From Deltaproteobacteria bacterium (lineage in GTDB: Bacteria; Myxococcota; Myxococcia; Myxococcales; Anaeromyxobacteraceae), in the NCBI GenBank assembly GCA_016214955.1, contig JACRMN010000002.1:124001-188000 (forward strand): a stretch of 64,000 nt of DNA, read 5' to 3'. The notes beneath the pieces were generated by a model. The model was given only the letters and a program-made list of their open reading frames with translations, did no database searches and was not told the origin of the DNA. Every line of letters starts with the position of its first letter. The first letter of the stretch is position 1. A program made the translations under genes and the position numbers. This document shows positions 43,731 through 52,714 of the stretch, piece after piece.

Positions 43731-44261
43731 TCAGATGACGAAGTGGCGCTCGGAATCGCGGCGGACGTGGACTACGCGAATGGGACTGCCACCACGCCGC
43801 CTTGCACTCCACTTGAGATAGCCGGCCTTTAGGTCCTGGTGGTCCAGCCCTCGGAGGTCCAGAAGGAGAAGGTAGCGCTTCCTCGCCTTGGCCTGGGCTA
43901 CTCGCGCCAGCTTCCTGAGTTCGGAGCGGTTCTGACTAGCGTAGAGCTGTGTTGCGGAGATGTGGCCAGGGAACCGCTGTTGCTTGTGGCACGCGTCGGC
44001 AAGTGCCCGCGGGGCGACGGCCAGTTCAAGGACCGACGGGTTCGTACCGCCGAGCCTGAAGTCGATTGCACCCTCCTTCACCCTGTGCTCGGCAGACACT
44101 CCAGGAAACCGACCGTGGAGGTACGCGCGAGCCAGCGAAAAGAAGTCCCTCTCGGTCAGGAATTGCGTTGGGTACTCATCGGCGACGGCGATGAGCGCCT
44201 TCCCCAGGTCCACGACGTCGCTGGTGGCGCAGAGACGTGCGCTCTGCTTGGCCTTGGCCAT
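43731..44261 (-). CDS. Hypothetical protein after hsdM, possible small nuclease-like fold
   Basis: I do not recognise this 176-residue protein. It starts 4 bases after the hsdM stop. A helical start (SDVVDLGKALIAVADEYPTQ) is followed by HRVKEGAIDFRLGGTNPSVL ELAVAPRAL (near 62-90), in which Asp and Glu are spaced as in minimal PD-(D/E)XK cores, but the usual Lys is replaced by Ala/Val. Later strands are RYLLLLDLRG and IRVVHVRRD. It may be an inactive nuclease fold or an accessory of the restriction system; both are guesses. Confidence 0.65.
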   Translation of the reverse strand: MAKAKQSARLCATSDVVDLGKALIAVADEYPTQFLTERDFFSLARAYLHGRFPGVSAEHRVKEGAIDFRLGGTNPSVLELAVAPRALADACHKQQRFPGHISATQLYASQNRSELRKLARVAQAKARKRYLLLLDLRGLDHQDLKAGYLKWSARRRGGSPIRVVHVRRDSERHFVI

Positions 44262-44265
44262 CCGC

Positions 44266-45750
44266 CTAGTCCTTCCTCTCCAAGTCCGCCTGTATCGCCT
44301 CGAACTGCTCCAGCGCCGCCCGCAGGTCCTCGGCGATCTCGGCCGCGATGACTTCGGGCGGCGGCAGGTTGGCCGAGTCCTCCAGGCTCTCGTCCTTGAG
44401 CCAGAAGATGTCGAGGCTGGCCTTGTCGCGGGCGAGCAGCTCGTCGATGCCGTAGCTGCGCCAGCGGCCCTCGGGCTTCTTCTCGCCCCAGGTCGCCTTG
44501 CGGGTCTGGACCGCGCCGGGCTTGCAGACCTCGACGAACTCGTCGAGGTCCTCGCGCTTCAGGGGGTTGGTCTTGAGGGTGAAGTCCTTGTTGGTCCGCA
44601 GGTCGTAGATCCACAGCTTCTGGGTCCACGGCTTCGCGGCGCCGGGCTTCTTGGTGAAGAAGAGGACGTTCGCCTTCACGCCCTGGGCATAGAAGATGCC
44701 GGTGGGCAGCCGCAGCAGGGTGTGGACGTCGCACTCGGCGAGGAGCTTCCGCCGCACCACCTCGCCGGCCCCGCCCTCGAAGAGCACGTTGTCGGGCACC
44801 ACGACCGCGGCGCGCCCGTTCACGTCGAGCAGAGTCCGCACGTGCTGGACGAAGTTGAGCTGCTTGTTGGAGGTGCTGGCCCAGAAGTCCTGGCGCTCCA
44901 CCTGGAGGCTCGCCTTCTCGGCCTCCCCCTCCTCGGTGACATAGGTGATGCTCGACTTCCGGCCAAAGGGCGGGTTGGTGAGCACCATCGAGAAGCGCGC
45001 ACCGGGGTCGGAGCGCAGGGCGTCGTCGACAGCGATGGGGGAGTCGTCGCCGCCGATGCCGTGGAGCACCAGGTTCATGGCGCAGAGCCGCGCCGTGCTG
45101 TCCACGATCTCCCAGCCGCGGAGCGCCTCGAGCCGCAGGTGCTTCTTCTGGTCCTTGTCGAGCTTGTGGTGCTTCTGGATGTAGTCGTGGGCGGCCAGGA
45201 GGAAGCCGCCGGTGCCGCAGGCCGGGTCGCAGACGGTCTCGTCGGGCCCGGGTTGCATGACGTCCACGATGGCCCGGATGAGGGCGCGCGGCGTGAAGTA
45301 CTGGCCGGCGCCGCTCTTCGTGTCCTGGGCGTTCTTCTCGAGGAGCCCCTCGTAGGCGTCGCCCTTCACGTCGGCGTCGAGCGTGGACCACTGCTCCCCG
45401 TCGATGAGGTCGGCGATGAGGCGGCGAAGCTTGGCGGGGTCCTGGATCTTGTTCTGGGCCTTCCGGAAGATGATGCCGAGCATTCCGGGCTGCTTGCCGA
45501 GCCGCTCGAGGACGTGCCGGTAGTGGGTCTCCAGCTCGTCGCCGTCCCGCTTCCTGAGGCTCGGCCAGTCGCAGTCCTTGGGGAACGGCGACGGCTTGTT
45601 CCACGGCGCCTGCGTCTGCTCGTGCGCCATCTTCAGGAAGAGGAGGCACGTGAGCTGCTCGACGTAGTCGCCGTAGGAGAGGCCATCGTCACGGAGGACG
45701 GCGCAGTAGTTCCAGAGCTTGGTGACGATCTGTTGCGTATCTTGCGGCAT
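44266..45750 (-). CDS. hsdM: Type I restriction-modification system DNA methyltransferase subunit
   Basis: N6-adenine methyltransferase, 494 residues. The N-terminal helical HsdM_N domain (residues about 8-140; WNYCAVLRDDGLSYGDYVEQ) is followed by the SAM-binding motif VCDPACGTGGFLLAAHDY (near 175-192) and the catalytic TNPPFGRKS (near 258-266). QYFTPRALIRAIVDVMQPGP precedes motif I as expected. It forms the M2S methylase with HsdS and, with HsdR, the restriction complex. It lies 3 bases after the hsdS stop. Confidence 0.95.
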   Translation of the reverse strand: MPQDTQQIVTKLWNYCAVLRDDGLSYGDYVEQLTCLLFLKMAHEQTQAPWNKPSPFPKDCDWPSLRKRDGDELETHYRHVLERLGKQPGMLGIIFRKAQNKIQDPAKLRRLIADLIDGEQWSTLDADVKGDAYEGLLEKNAQDTKSGAGQYFTPRALIRAIVDVMQPGPDETVCDPACGTGGFLLAAHDYIQKHHKLDKDQKKHLRLEALRGWEIVDSTARLCAMNLVLHGIGGDDSPIAVDDALRSDPGARFSMVLTNPPFGRKSSITYVTEEGEAEKASLQVERQDFWASTSNKQLNFVQHVRTLLDVNGRAAVVVPDNVLFEGGAGEVVRRKLLAECDVHTLLRLPTGIFYAQGVKANVLFFTKKPGAAKPWTQKLWIYDLRTNKDFTLKTNPLKREDLDEFVEVCKPGAVQTRKATWGEKKPEGRWRSYGIDELLARDKASLDIFWLKDESLEDSANLPPPEVIAAEIAEDLRAALEQFEAIQADLERKD

Positions 45751-45753
45751 CCC

Positions 45754-47100
45754 TTAGCCTCCCAACGTGGCGCGAAGCGGGATGTCGCCCAGGCCCAGTC
45801 GGCCTTCGAAGGCCGCGTGCAGCAACGACGACCGCAGTGTTGTCGCGCGATGCAAACTGGATTCGACGGTTCGACCGACGGCGTCACAGAGCGAGAGACG
45901 TCGCTGGACCTCGGCCACAATGAGTCGTCGCTCACTCGGTGGCGGGATCGGAATCGGCGTCGCCCGCAAGTCAGCCCCCGAGATCCCCGCTTGGCCTGCG
46001 GTGGTGCGTACGCGTGACGCGACAAAGGCCCTCGATACGCCAGCGTTCGCTGCAATTTCAACGTAGCGACCCAGGTCCTGATCGAGGAGGCATGCGCGAA
46101 TCAGCTTGTCCGGATGGACTAGGGGCCCGGCGAGGGCGGGCACGCGGCCGCAGACGCCAACCAAGTCGTAGTTGCCGTTGTAGCGAGTGAAGAGGAGATC
46201 CCCCTCGCTGAGCAGGTAGTCTGACTCACCTCCCCGCATGTCGGGCAGGTAGCGCACATCAGAAACGTCCACCCTCAGCGGGCGCACCGCTGAGATACGA
46301 AGAATCTTGAGCCCCTGGTCGCGGTCGGGCTTGGCCGAGATTCCGTTGCGAATCACACCAGTCAGTTGATCCAACGTGGCCCACTCCCAGCCCCTCGGGA
46401 GACTCGGAAGACCTGATTCCGGGGCCAGCGCCTGCCGCTTCTGTCTCGCCGCCCTCAGGGTCGCCATACGCCCCAAGAAGTCGTGTGCAGACTCGTCACT
46501 CGCCGCACGCCGCGGGGGCGGAACCAAGGAGCCGCTACATGCGGCGATAAGCACCGCCGCCCGGTACCGCCGCAGGTGGGCCTGGAGCCGCTTGAGCGCC
46601 TCGACGCCGACATCGAGGCGGGTGAACTGCTTCTCGATCTCGGCGACGATCCGGGCCTGCTGGTCAGGCGGCGGCACTACCAGCGAGAGCTTCTTCATCG
46701 GCGCCTGCGGAAGCTTGAGGCGCGTCGTCCCTGTAACGGCGCCGTGGTAGTCGAGGGCGTTCAGCTGGTGCATCAGGAAGAGGTTCGAGACGCCCCTTCC
46801 GCGAAGAACATGGGCGTGGTTGTTCACCCAGGACTTCCCGCGAACGACGTACGCCTTGGGCTTCGAGGGATGGAGGAAGGGGGCTCCGTCCTCTCCGAGA
46901 AGGACCAGTTCCTCATCGAATAGATGCTTGTCAATCCAGCCTACCTGGCCGGTCGCCCCGTAGTAGGGGATGGACCCGCTGCGCTTCTCCCGCTCCTCCG
47001 CGTTCACTGGGACGCGAAGCCGGTCAAGAATGTCAACCACATCCCCGAGGGGCCTCCGGGCCCACCCGCTGGGAAGAACCGCGTTGCTAGGATCACTCAC
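45754..47100 (-). CDS. hsdS: Type I restriction-modification specificity subunit
   Basis: DNA recognition subunit, 448 residues, with two target recognition domains: residues about 10-190 (LPSGWARRPLGDVVDI ... KLSLVVPPPDQQARIVAEIE) and about 230-440 (LPRGWEWATLDQLTGVI ... IPIPPPSERRLIVAEVQRRL). Each ends in the helical spacer that fixes the gap in the bipartite site. Both halves look intact, so an asymmetric two-part target is expected; the sequence recognised cannot be read off. The GTG start overlaps the hsdR stop by 4 bases (GTGA). Confidence 0.94.
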   Translation of the reverse strand: MSDPSNAVLPSGWARRPLGDVVDILDRLRVPVNAEEREKRSGSIPYYGATGQVGWIDKHLFDEELVLLGEDGAPFLHPSKPKAYVVRGKSWVNNHAHVLRGRGVSNLFLMHQLNALDYHGAVTGTTRLKLPQAPMKKLSLVVPPPDQQARIVAEIEKQFTRLDVGVEALKRLQAHLRRYRAAVLIAACSGSLVPPPRRAASDESAHDFLGRMATLRAARQKRQALAPESGLPSLPRGWEWATLDQLTGVIRNGISAKPDRDQGLKILRISAVRPLRVDVSDVRYLPDMRGGESDYLLSEGDLLFTRYNGNYDLVGVCGRVPALAGPLVHPDKLIRACLLDQDLGRYVEIAANAGVSRAFVASRVRTTAGQAGISGADLRATPIPIPPPSERRLIVAEVQRRLSLCDAVGRTVESSLHRATTLRSSLLHAAFEGRLGLGDIPLRATLGG

Positions 47101-49973
47101 GCGACGAGGACCTCATTCAGCTCCTCCAGCATCGGCTCCAACTCCTCCCCGAAAAGCGCGTACACCCTTCCCAGCCCGCCCTTCTGGCTGAACGGCACCT
47201 CGTCGAAGTCGTCCTTCTCGATGCCGAAGCTCGTGGCGACATGGTCCTTGATGGCCGCGAGCCACTCGAGCTGCTCGGGCGTGAAGCGCTGCCCCCGGTT
47301 TGCCTGCTGCGCGAGCCAGGCCTGGTACCGCGTCTCGACCCGCTCGACGAACGGGACCAGGGCTGGGTCGCGATGAAGCGCATACCGGACCAGCGAGACC
47401 ACGTCGGTGAGTAGCCGCTTGGCGCCGGCGCCCCGGACCTTGGAGCGGTCCAGCTGCTCGTAGGCCCGCCAGAGGAGGTCGGGCGTCCAGGAGCGGGGCG
47501 GCGCCTGGATGGCCTCGGCTAGCGCCCGGATGTCCTTGAATCGGAGGCGCCTGGCGTAGGGCTGCGAATAGAGAACCTGGAGGGCGACGATCTCGTCCTT
47601 GTTCTGCTCGATGAACTTCTCGAAGTCGGCCACGAGCCCCTTGGCCTTCTCGCGTGCCTCGGCCGAGTAGCCCGCCTCGAGCAGCTCGTCCTGGGTCACG
47701 GTGTCGATGGTCTGCTCGTACTTGCTCTTCAGGTCGACGAGGGCGTTCCGCAGCTTGGGGTTGGTCGCCAGCGGGGCCACCGCCTCCTTGAGGAGCGCCG
47801 CGGCAGCCTTTGCCACCGCCTCCGGCGCTGGCTCCGCGCCTTTGGGGAGCTTCCCGGCTGCCCGCGCCTCCTCGATGTGACGGTCGGGGTCGAGCGCGGT
47901 CACCAGCCGCTGCACCAGCTCCGGAAGCGGGACGCCCCCGGCAAGCTCGGCGATGCGGCCCTGCTCGGCCTTGCCGAGCTGCCGGCTCAGGCGGGCCAGG
48001 CGGCTCGCCAGCGAGGAGACGATCTCGGTGCTGGTGTTGCCGAAGGTGACGGCGTTCACGAGCTTCTCGAAGGAGACGGTGGGGTTCTTCTCGAGCGGCT
48101 TCGAGTCCATCATCTCCGTCTCACAGACACCGACGGCGTCCACGATGACGAAGTGGTCCTTGGTCCTGGCGTCGGGCGTCACCGCCTGGAGGTCGGCGTC
48201 GTCGATGACCCGGACGCCCCGCCCCTTCATCTGCTCGAAGAAGTTCCGGCTCCTCACCGATCGCATGAACATCACCACCTCGAGCGGCTTCACGTCGGTG
48301 CCGGTGGCGATCATGTCGACGGTGACCACGATGCGGGGGTTGAAGCTGTTCCGGAAGGCCGAGAGCAGGTGCTCGGGCTGCACGCCGGTGGACTTGTAGG
48401 TGACGGCGCCGGTGACGGGGTCCACTACGCGGGCGGTGCCCGTGCGATAGGTGATCTTCTCGCAGAATTCGTTGCCGCGGCCGAAGACCTCGCGCACGTG
48501 CTTCACGATGTCGTCGGCGTGCGCGTCGTCCACCGCGAAGATGAGGGTCTTCGGGACCTCGGTGCGCCCCGGGAAGATCTCGGTGAAGAGCCGGTCCTTG
48601 AAGGTGCGGACCACGGTGCGGATCTGGTCGGGCGCCACCACGTCGCGGTTGAGGTCGCTCGCCTCGTAGGTGAACGGCTCGTCGAGCTTCTCCCAGCGGA
48701 CCTTCCGGGTGTCGCGCTCCCGCTTGTCCACGTAGTTCTCGGCCTCGACCGTCGCGCCGCCCTCGCCGATGCGGGTCCGGATCCGGTAAACCGTGAAGTC
48801 GACGTTGCAGCCGTCGGCCACGGCAGCCTCGTGGCCGTACTCCTGGACCAGGTTCTGGTCGAAGAAGCCGAAGGTCTGCTTCGACGGCGTCGCGGTGAGG
48901 CCGACGAGGTAGCTGTCGAAGTACTCGAGGACCTGGCGCCAGAGGTTGTAGATGGACCGGTGGGCCTCGTCAGTCCAGATGAAGTCGAAGGTCTCGATGG
49001 GGATGGCCGGATTGTAGGCAACCGGCACCGGGTCCTTGCGCAGGTCGTCGAGGGTGAAGGCCGAGGCCTCGTCCAGCTCGGGCGGCAGCTCCTCGCCCTT
49101 CAGCATCGAGTAGAGGCGCTGGATGGTGCAGATGCAGACCCGGGCCACCGGGTCGAGCTTGTTGGACGTGAGGAGCTGGACGTTGAACAGGTCCGTGAAC
49201 TTCCGGCCGTCGTCGGGCGTGACGTACTGCTGGAACTCCTTGAGGGCCTGACGGCCGAGGTTGCCGCGGTCCACCAGGAAGAGCACCCGGCGTGCCTTGG
49301 CCTCCTTGACGAGCCGGTAGATGGACGAGACCGCCGTGAAGGTCTTGCCCGACCCCGTGGCCATCTGGATGAGGGCGCGCGGGCGGTCGGCGGCGAGGGA
49401 CAGCTCGAGGTTCCGGATGGCCCGAGCCTGCGCGGGCCAGAGCCCCTTCTCGTCGAGGGCGGGGAGGTGGCGCAGCCGGGCGCGGAGCGTGGCCGGGCGC
49501 TGGCTCTCCGGCTGCGGCTTGCCGTTCACGAGGGGCAGCCAGAGCGGCTCCTCCTCGAGCCAGGCGGCCAGGGTCTCCGGCCGGTGGAAGGAGAAGACCC
49601 GGCGGCTGCGCGGCTCGGGGTCGAGGAGGTTGATGAACCGTGTCTCGACGCCGGTGGACAGGTACAGGAAGGGCAGCGGCCGACGATGGGCGGGGAAGCT
49701 GGCCGGGAAGCCGGTGGCGTACTTCTCGGCCTGGACCTCGACCCCGGAGAGCGCCACACCCGCCTTCTTGGCCTCGACGATGCCGGCGGCCTTGCCGTCC
49801 ACGAAGAGTGCGTAGTCCGCGTGGCCGTGGCCCTTGGCGAGGGGGAACTCGCAGACCGCGACTCCGCGGCTCGCGGACAGGTTCACCTGGTCGGCGGTCT
49901 GCACCACCCAGCCGGCGGTCGTGAGGGCGGCGTCGATGACCTCTCGCGCCTGCTGTTCGGGAGTGAGCGGCAG
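47097..49973 (-). CDS. hsdR: Type I restriction endonuclease / translocase subunit
   Basis: ATP-driven translocase and nuclease, about 958 residues. The N-terminal nuclease core is HADYALFVDGKAAGIVEAKK (Asp...Glu-x-Lys). The helicase domain follows: MATGSGKTFTAVSS (Walker A), IWTDEAHRSIYNLWRQV (DEAH) and LVGLTATPSK. The C-terminal part is the helical EcoEI-type HsdR domain. No ATG, GTG or TTG lies before GTG 49907, yet the same frame upstream encodes the conserved family start PLTPEQQAREVIDAALTTAG. A CTG at 49973 with GAGG 7 bases before it fits, so I place the start there; 49907 is the conservative alternative. It is first in the six-gene leftward operon. Confidence 0.93.
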   Translation of the reverse strand: MPLTPEQQAREVIDAALTTAGWVVQTADQVNLSASRGVAVCEFPLAKGHGHADYALFVDGKAAGIVEAKKAGVALSGVEVQAEKYATGFPASFPAHRRPLPFLYLSTGVETRFINLLDPEPRSRRVFSFHRPETLAAWLEEEPLWLPLVNGKPQPESQRPATLRARLRHLPALDEKGLWPAQARAIRNLELSLAADRPRALIQMATGSGKTFTAVSSIYRLVKEAKARRVLFLVDRGNLGRQALKEFQQYVTPDDGRKFTDLFNVQLLTSNKLDPVARVCICTIQRLYSMLKGEELPPELDEASAFTLDDLRKDPVPVAYNPAIPIETFDFIWTDEAHRSIYNLWRQVLEYFDSYLVGLTATPSKQTFGFFDQNLVQEYGHEAAVADGCNVDFTVYRIRTRIGEGGATVEAENYVDKRERDTRKVRWEKLDEPFTYEASDLNRDVVAPDQIRTVVRTFKDRLFTEIFPGRTEVPKTLIFAVDDAHADDIVKHVREVFGRGNEFCEKITYRTGTARVVDPVTGAVTYKSTGVQPEHLLSAFRNSFNPRIVVTVDMIATGTDVKPLEVVMFMRSVRSRNFFEQMKGRGVRVIDDADLQAVTPDARTKDHFVIVDAVGVCETEMMDSKPLEKNPTVSFEKLVNAVTFGNTSTEIVSSLASRLARLSRQLGKAEQGRIAELAGGVPLPELVQRLVTALDPDRHIEEARAAGKLPKGAEPAPEAVAKAAAALLKEAVAPLATNPKLRNALVDLKSKYEQTIDTVTQDELLEAGYSAEAREKAKGLVADFEKFIEQNKDEIVALQVLYSQPYARRLRFKDIRALAEAIQAPPRSWTPDLLWRAYEQLDRSKVRGAGAKRLLTDVVSLVRYALHRDPALVPFVERVETRYQAWLAQQANRGQRFTPEQLEWLAAIKDHVATSFGIEKDDFDEVPFSQKGGLGRVYALFGEELEPMLEELNEVLVA

Positions 49974-50036
49974 GTGGGTGCCTCGATGGAGTCGGACGAG
50001 GGGTGATTCTGCCTCAAGGACGGACGGGGGTCGACC

Positions 50037-50189
50037 ATGGAACTGGAGGCCGAGGGCCTCTATCGCGCAGCGTCCTCAGGAGCCGCGCTCGACCCGCTCC
50101 GCCGCCTACCCGAACTGACGCCGCCCGCGCCTTCCCTCTACGCCGAGCAGATAGCCAGGCGCTATTGCGGAAACCGCCAACCGAGATAG
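50037..50189 (+). CDS. Possible small ORF of 50 residues
   Basis: An ATG with an upstream GGACGGGGG begins a 50-codon frame (MELEAEGLYRAASSGAALDP and so on) between divergent hsdR and the 417-residue gene. It has no recognised family; it could be a remnant or a small regulator of the flanking systems. An inverted repeat (CGCTAT / ATAGCG, about 50159-50191) overlaps its end. Confidence 0.25.
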   Translation: MELEAEGLYRAASSGAALDPLRRLPELTPPAPSLYAEQIARRYCGNRQPR

Positions 50190-50226
50190 CGGAATCCGCA
50201 GCGCGTGCCGCGTCAGGCTAACCGCA

Positions 50227-50232
50227 TACAAT
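50227..50232 (+). promoter_or_regulatory. Possible -10 box giving a near-leaderless transcript
   Basis: TACAAT ends 7 bases before the ATG at 50240, so transcription would begin at or next to the start codon. No good -35 is visible, and no ribosome site precedes the ATG, which fits leaderless translation. Confidence 0.35.
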
Positions 50233-50239
50233 AGATTGA

Positions 50240-51493
50240 ATGAAGGAGGAACTGATTCAGCTCATGCAGAGCGACTGGAGTGCGTCGCCTTGGTTTACGC
50301 AAGGTGAAGACGAGATCTTCACCGCAATGGGCTTTCCGCTCCACGCGCGCCGAGACGCGGTCGCTCACCTGAGGCGTGTCTTCACGACCGAAGTCTGTCG
50401 CGAGATTGCGGTTGATCCCAAGCGCTTCTACGGGAAGGCCGCCCTGTTCTTTCAGGAGTGCTGGCCAGGTCTTCTGGTCCCGCTGCTCGACGTAGGGACA
50501 GATCTCGGAGTCACGCAGCCCTGGAGCGACGAAGGGCTCCTGAAGCGCCTGACCAGGCGGGCCACCTTCGATGATGCTGCGTTCGAGCTGCGCGTGCTTT
50601 CGAACCTTCTCCGGGGTCGCTATCCGGCTCGACGGATCCCCGAGGCGCCGCCGCAGAAGACTCCGGATCTCGAGGTGCAGGTAGGTCTCGACAGATACGA
50701 GGTCGAGCTGAAGGCCGTCAACGATTCGCCACTAGACGTCGCCGCCGAGACCATCAACGAGCAGCTGCTCAGAGCCGATGTGATCGCGCCGGGTCTCCAC
50801 CTGGAACTGCGCGGATCCGAGGAGTTGGCGGAAAGGGCGTTCGAGGACCTCGATGGCGTCCTCGCCGAAGCGCGAGCTGTCGTCGCGGCATACGAGGCTT
50901 GCGTATCCGGCATCCGCCGCGAGGGTGCCAAGCCGGGCGTGTACGAAGCCCCACCCTACGGCACCATCCATGCGGTGTCGGGTCCAGAGGGAGGCTCGGT
51001 GACCCCGGTGGTCCTGCCCGCCCTCCCCGACTACAAGCGAATCAACAAGCTGGTTCGGTTGGTGCGGGACGCCTGTCGGCAGTTCTCTCGTCGAAAGGGC
51101 GTGGCGGTGGTCGGGGTCCATCGAACCGCCGACATGCTCGACACCAGTGAAGCGATCAAGGCGGCGGCCGCCGCCGACCCGGCCGCGTTCTCCAAGTGTC
51201 AGATGGTCGTCCTGGTCGACAGCGTGAAGGACCCGAATCGGGAGTACGGGGCCATTCCGCTGGTGGTGGCAGTTCAGGTGCACGCCAGGCGCGAGCTGTC
51301 CAAGGCCCTAGTTCGAATGGCCGCGGTTGCCGCCGGCAGACGGGGGCGAAGCGCGAGCTTCATCCGCCGGACGCTCCCCGGCGAGGAAGGTTTTGCCATG
51401 GGGACGGTTCGCCGAGCGATGACGGCCGCCACCATTCCGGCGGACGGCAAGATCGATGTCGGCAAGATGATCCCGGGAGCGGCGAGCAAGTAG
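50240..51493 (+). CDS. Uncharacterised protein with possible restriction-endonuclease-like core
   Basis: A 417-residue protein I cannot assign to a family. Residues about 112-160 (FELRVLSNLLRGRYPARRIP then TPDLEVQVGLDRYEVELKAV) place Glu, Asp and Glu-x-Lys in the order of a PD-(D/E)XK nuclease: Asp near 143, Glu near 153 and Lys near 155. The C-terminal 200 residues hold strands such as GVAVVGVHRTADM and MVVLVDSVKDPN. There is no signal peptide or membrane segment. It is followed 183 bases later by ParA and SIR2 genes in the same direction, suggesting one functional cassette. The nuclease idea is inference from spacing only. Confidence 0.65.
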   Translation: MKEELIQLMQSDWSASPWFTQGEDEIFTAMGFPLHARRDAVAHLRRVFTTEVCREIAVDPKRFYGKAALFFQECWPGLLVPLLDVGTDLGVTQPWSDEGLLKRLTRRATFDDAAFELRVLSNLLRGRYPARRIPEAPPQKTPDLEVQVGLDRYEVELKAVNDSPLDVAAETINEQLLRADVIAPGLHLELRGSEELAERAFEDLDGVLAEARAVVAAYEACVSGIRREGAKPGVYEAPPYGTIHAVSGPEGGSVTPVVLPALPDYKRINKLVRLVRDACRQFSRRKGVAVVGVHRTADMLDTSEAIKAAAAADPAAFSKCQMVVLVDSVKDPNREYGAIPLVVAVQVHARRELSKALVRMAAVAAGRRGRSASFIRRTLPGEEGFAMGTVRRAMTAATIPADGKIDVGKMIPGAASK

Positions 51494-51676
51494 CTCCCTA
51501 AGCGGGAGCGGCTGTCCGTTCGCGCCCTGCATGGCGTTCATCCTGTAGGTGTCGATGACAGTAGGTGGAGGAGCCAGGGAGGCGATATTTCAGGAACCAC
51601 GGTGAAGGCGGCTGGGTTCCTGAGGCATACTGCTGCTCCGCGAGTGCTAGGTGCCATAGGGTTCACTGGGGGAGCC

Positions 51677-52714
51677 ATGAAGTCTGTCGTGTTCTTCAAC
51701 AACAAGGGCGGGGTTGGAAAGACGACGCTTGCCTGCAACGTCGGTGCTGCACTCGCCGGGCTCCTCAAGCAGCGAGTGCTCCTCGTCGACTGCGATCCTC
51801 AGTGCAACTCGACTCAGCTCGTCGTGGACGAAGACACGTGCTCCAGGCTGTACTGGGACGCCGACGCCAAGTCCGCAACCACGGTGATGAGTGTCCTGCA
51901 ACCCATCCAGGACGGCGACGCATCTATCAGCAAGAATGCAACGCCGCTGCTGGGGAGCAAGAACCGATTCGGAATCGACATACTCCCAGGGCACCCGCGC
52001 CTTTCCGTCGTCGAAGACAAGCTCAGCCTCGCTTGGGGCGAAACCATCGCGGGCGACATCGGCGGGATCAGAAAGACGAACTGGTGCCTCTATCTCTGCC
52101 GAGAGCTGCAGGACAGGTACGACGTCATTCTGTTCGACGTTGGCCCATCACTAGGGTCACTGAACCGGACCGTCCTGCTCGGCGCGGACTACTTCGTGAC
52201 GCCGATGGGGTCGGACATCTTCTCGATCGTGGGCGTGCGCAACATCGCCGAGTGGCTCAAGCAGTGGCTTGACCTCTATGACGCCGGCGTCCTCGCGTGC
52301 GAGCGGCGACACCCGAAGGCGCTTGAGCAGTACAACCTCGTTCGGAACCTCGCGATTCGCCGCGGCTTCGCCGGCTACACGGTCCAGCAGTACATCGCCA
52401 AGTCCATCAAAGGCGAGCGCCGACCTACGCTGGCATTCGACCAAATCCTCCAGCAGATGCCGACCGAGATGGCCGGGCGGCTAGGAGAGTTCGCGGTCGA
52501 CAAAATCGACGCCGCAGCGCTGAAGCTCGGCGACGTGCCCAACATGTACTCGTTGGTTCCACTGGCACAGTCGGCTCATGCGCCGATCCTTGACCTGTCT
52601 GGCGGCGACGGCATCCGGGGAAGTGGGTACAAGCAGGTCGAGAAGTACGCGAAGATCATCGACACGGTTGCGCGCGCTCTCGCGCGGAACATCGGCATCG
52701 GAGGGAAGGCGTGA
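51677..52714 (+). CDS. ParA/Soj-type ATPase, partner of SIR2 gene
   Basis: A 345-residue P-loop ATPase from the ATG at 51677 (GGGGGAGCC upstream). The deviant Walker A is FFNNKGGVGKTTLACNVG (residues about 6-23), the A' motif is VLLVDCDPQCNSTQLVV (near 35-51) and Walker B is VILFDVGPSLGSLNRTVL (near 152-169). The length is greater than plasmid partition ParA (about 260) because of a long C-terminal half with IGVRNIAEWLKQWLDLY-like helices. No parB or centromere repeats are present. The stop overlaps the SIR2 gene by 4 bases, so this is a dedicated pair rather than a partition locus. Confidence 0.85.
   Translation: MKSVVFFNNKGGVGKTTLACNVGAALAGLLKQRVLLVDCDPQCNSTQLVVDEDTCSRLYWDADAKSATTVMSVLQPIQDGDASISKNATPLLGSKNRFGIDILPGHPRLSVVEDKLSLAWGETIAGDIGGIRKTNWCLYLCRELQDRYDVILFDVGPSLGSLNRTVLLGADYFVTPMGSDIFSIVGVRNIAEWLKQWLDLYDAGVLACERRHPKALEQYNLVRNLAIRRGFAGYTVQQYIAKSIKGERRPTLAFDQILQQMPTEMAGRLGEFAVDKIDAAALKLGDVPNMYSLVPLAQSAHAPILDLSGGDGIRGSGYKQVEKYAKIIDTVARALARNIGIGGKA

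Noticed and set aside
43839-46017. Plus-strand open frames opposite the hsdM gene
   Set aside because: They are shadows of hsdM and its neighbour; repetitive Val/Leu/Gly/Asp composition and no motifs.
51677-52714. Plasmid or chromosome partition locus (parA)
   Set aside because: No parB, no centromere-like repeats, and the gene is translationally coupled to a SIR2 gene instead.
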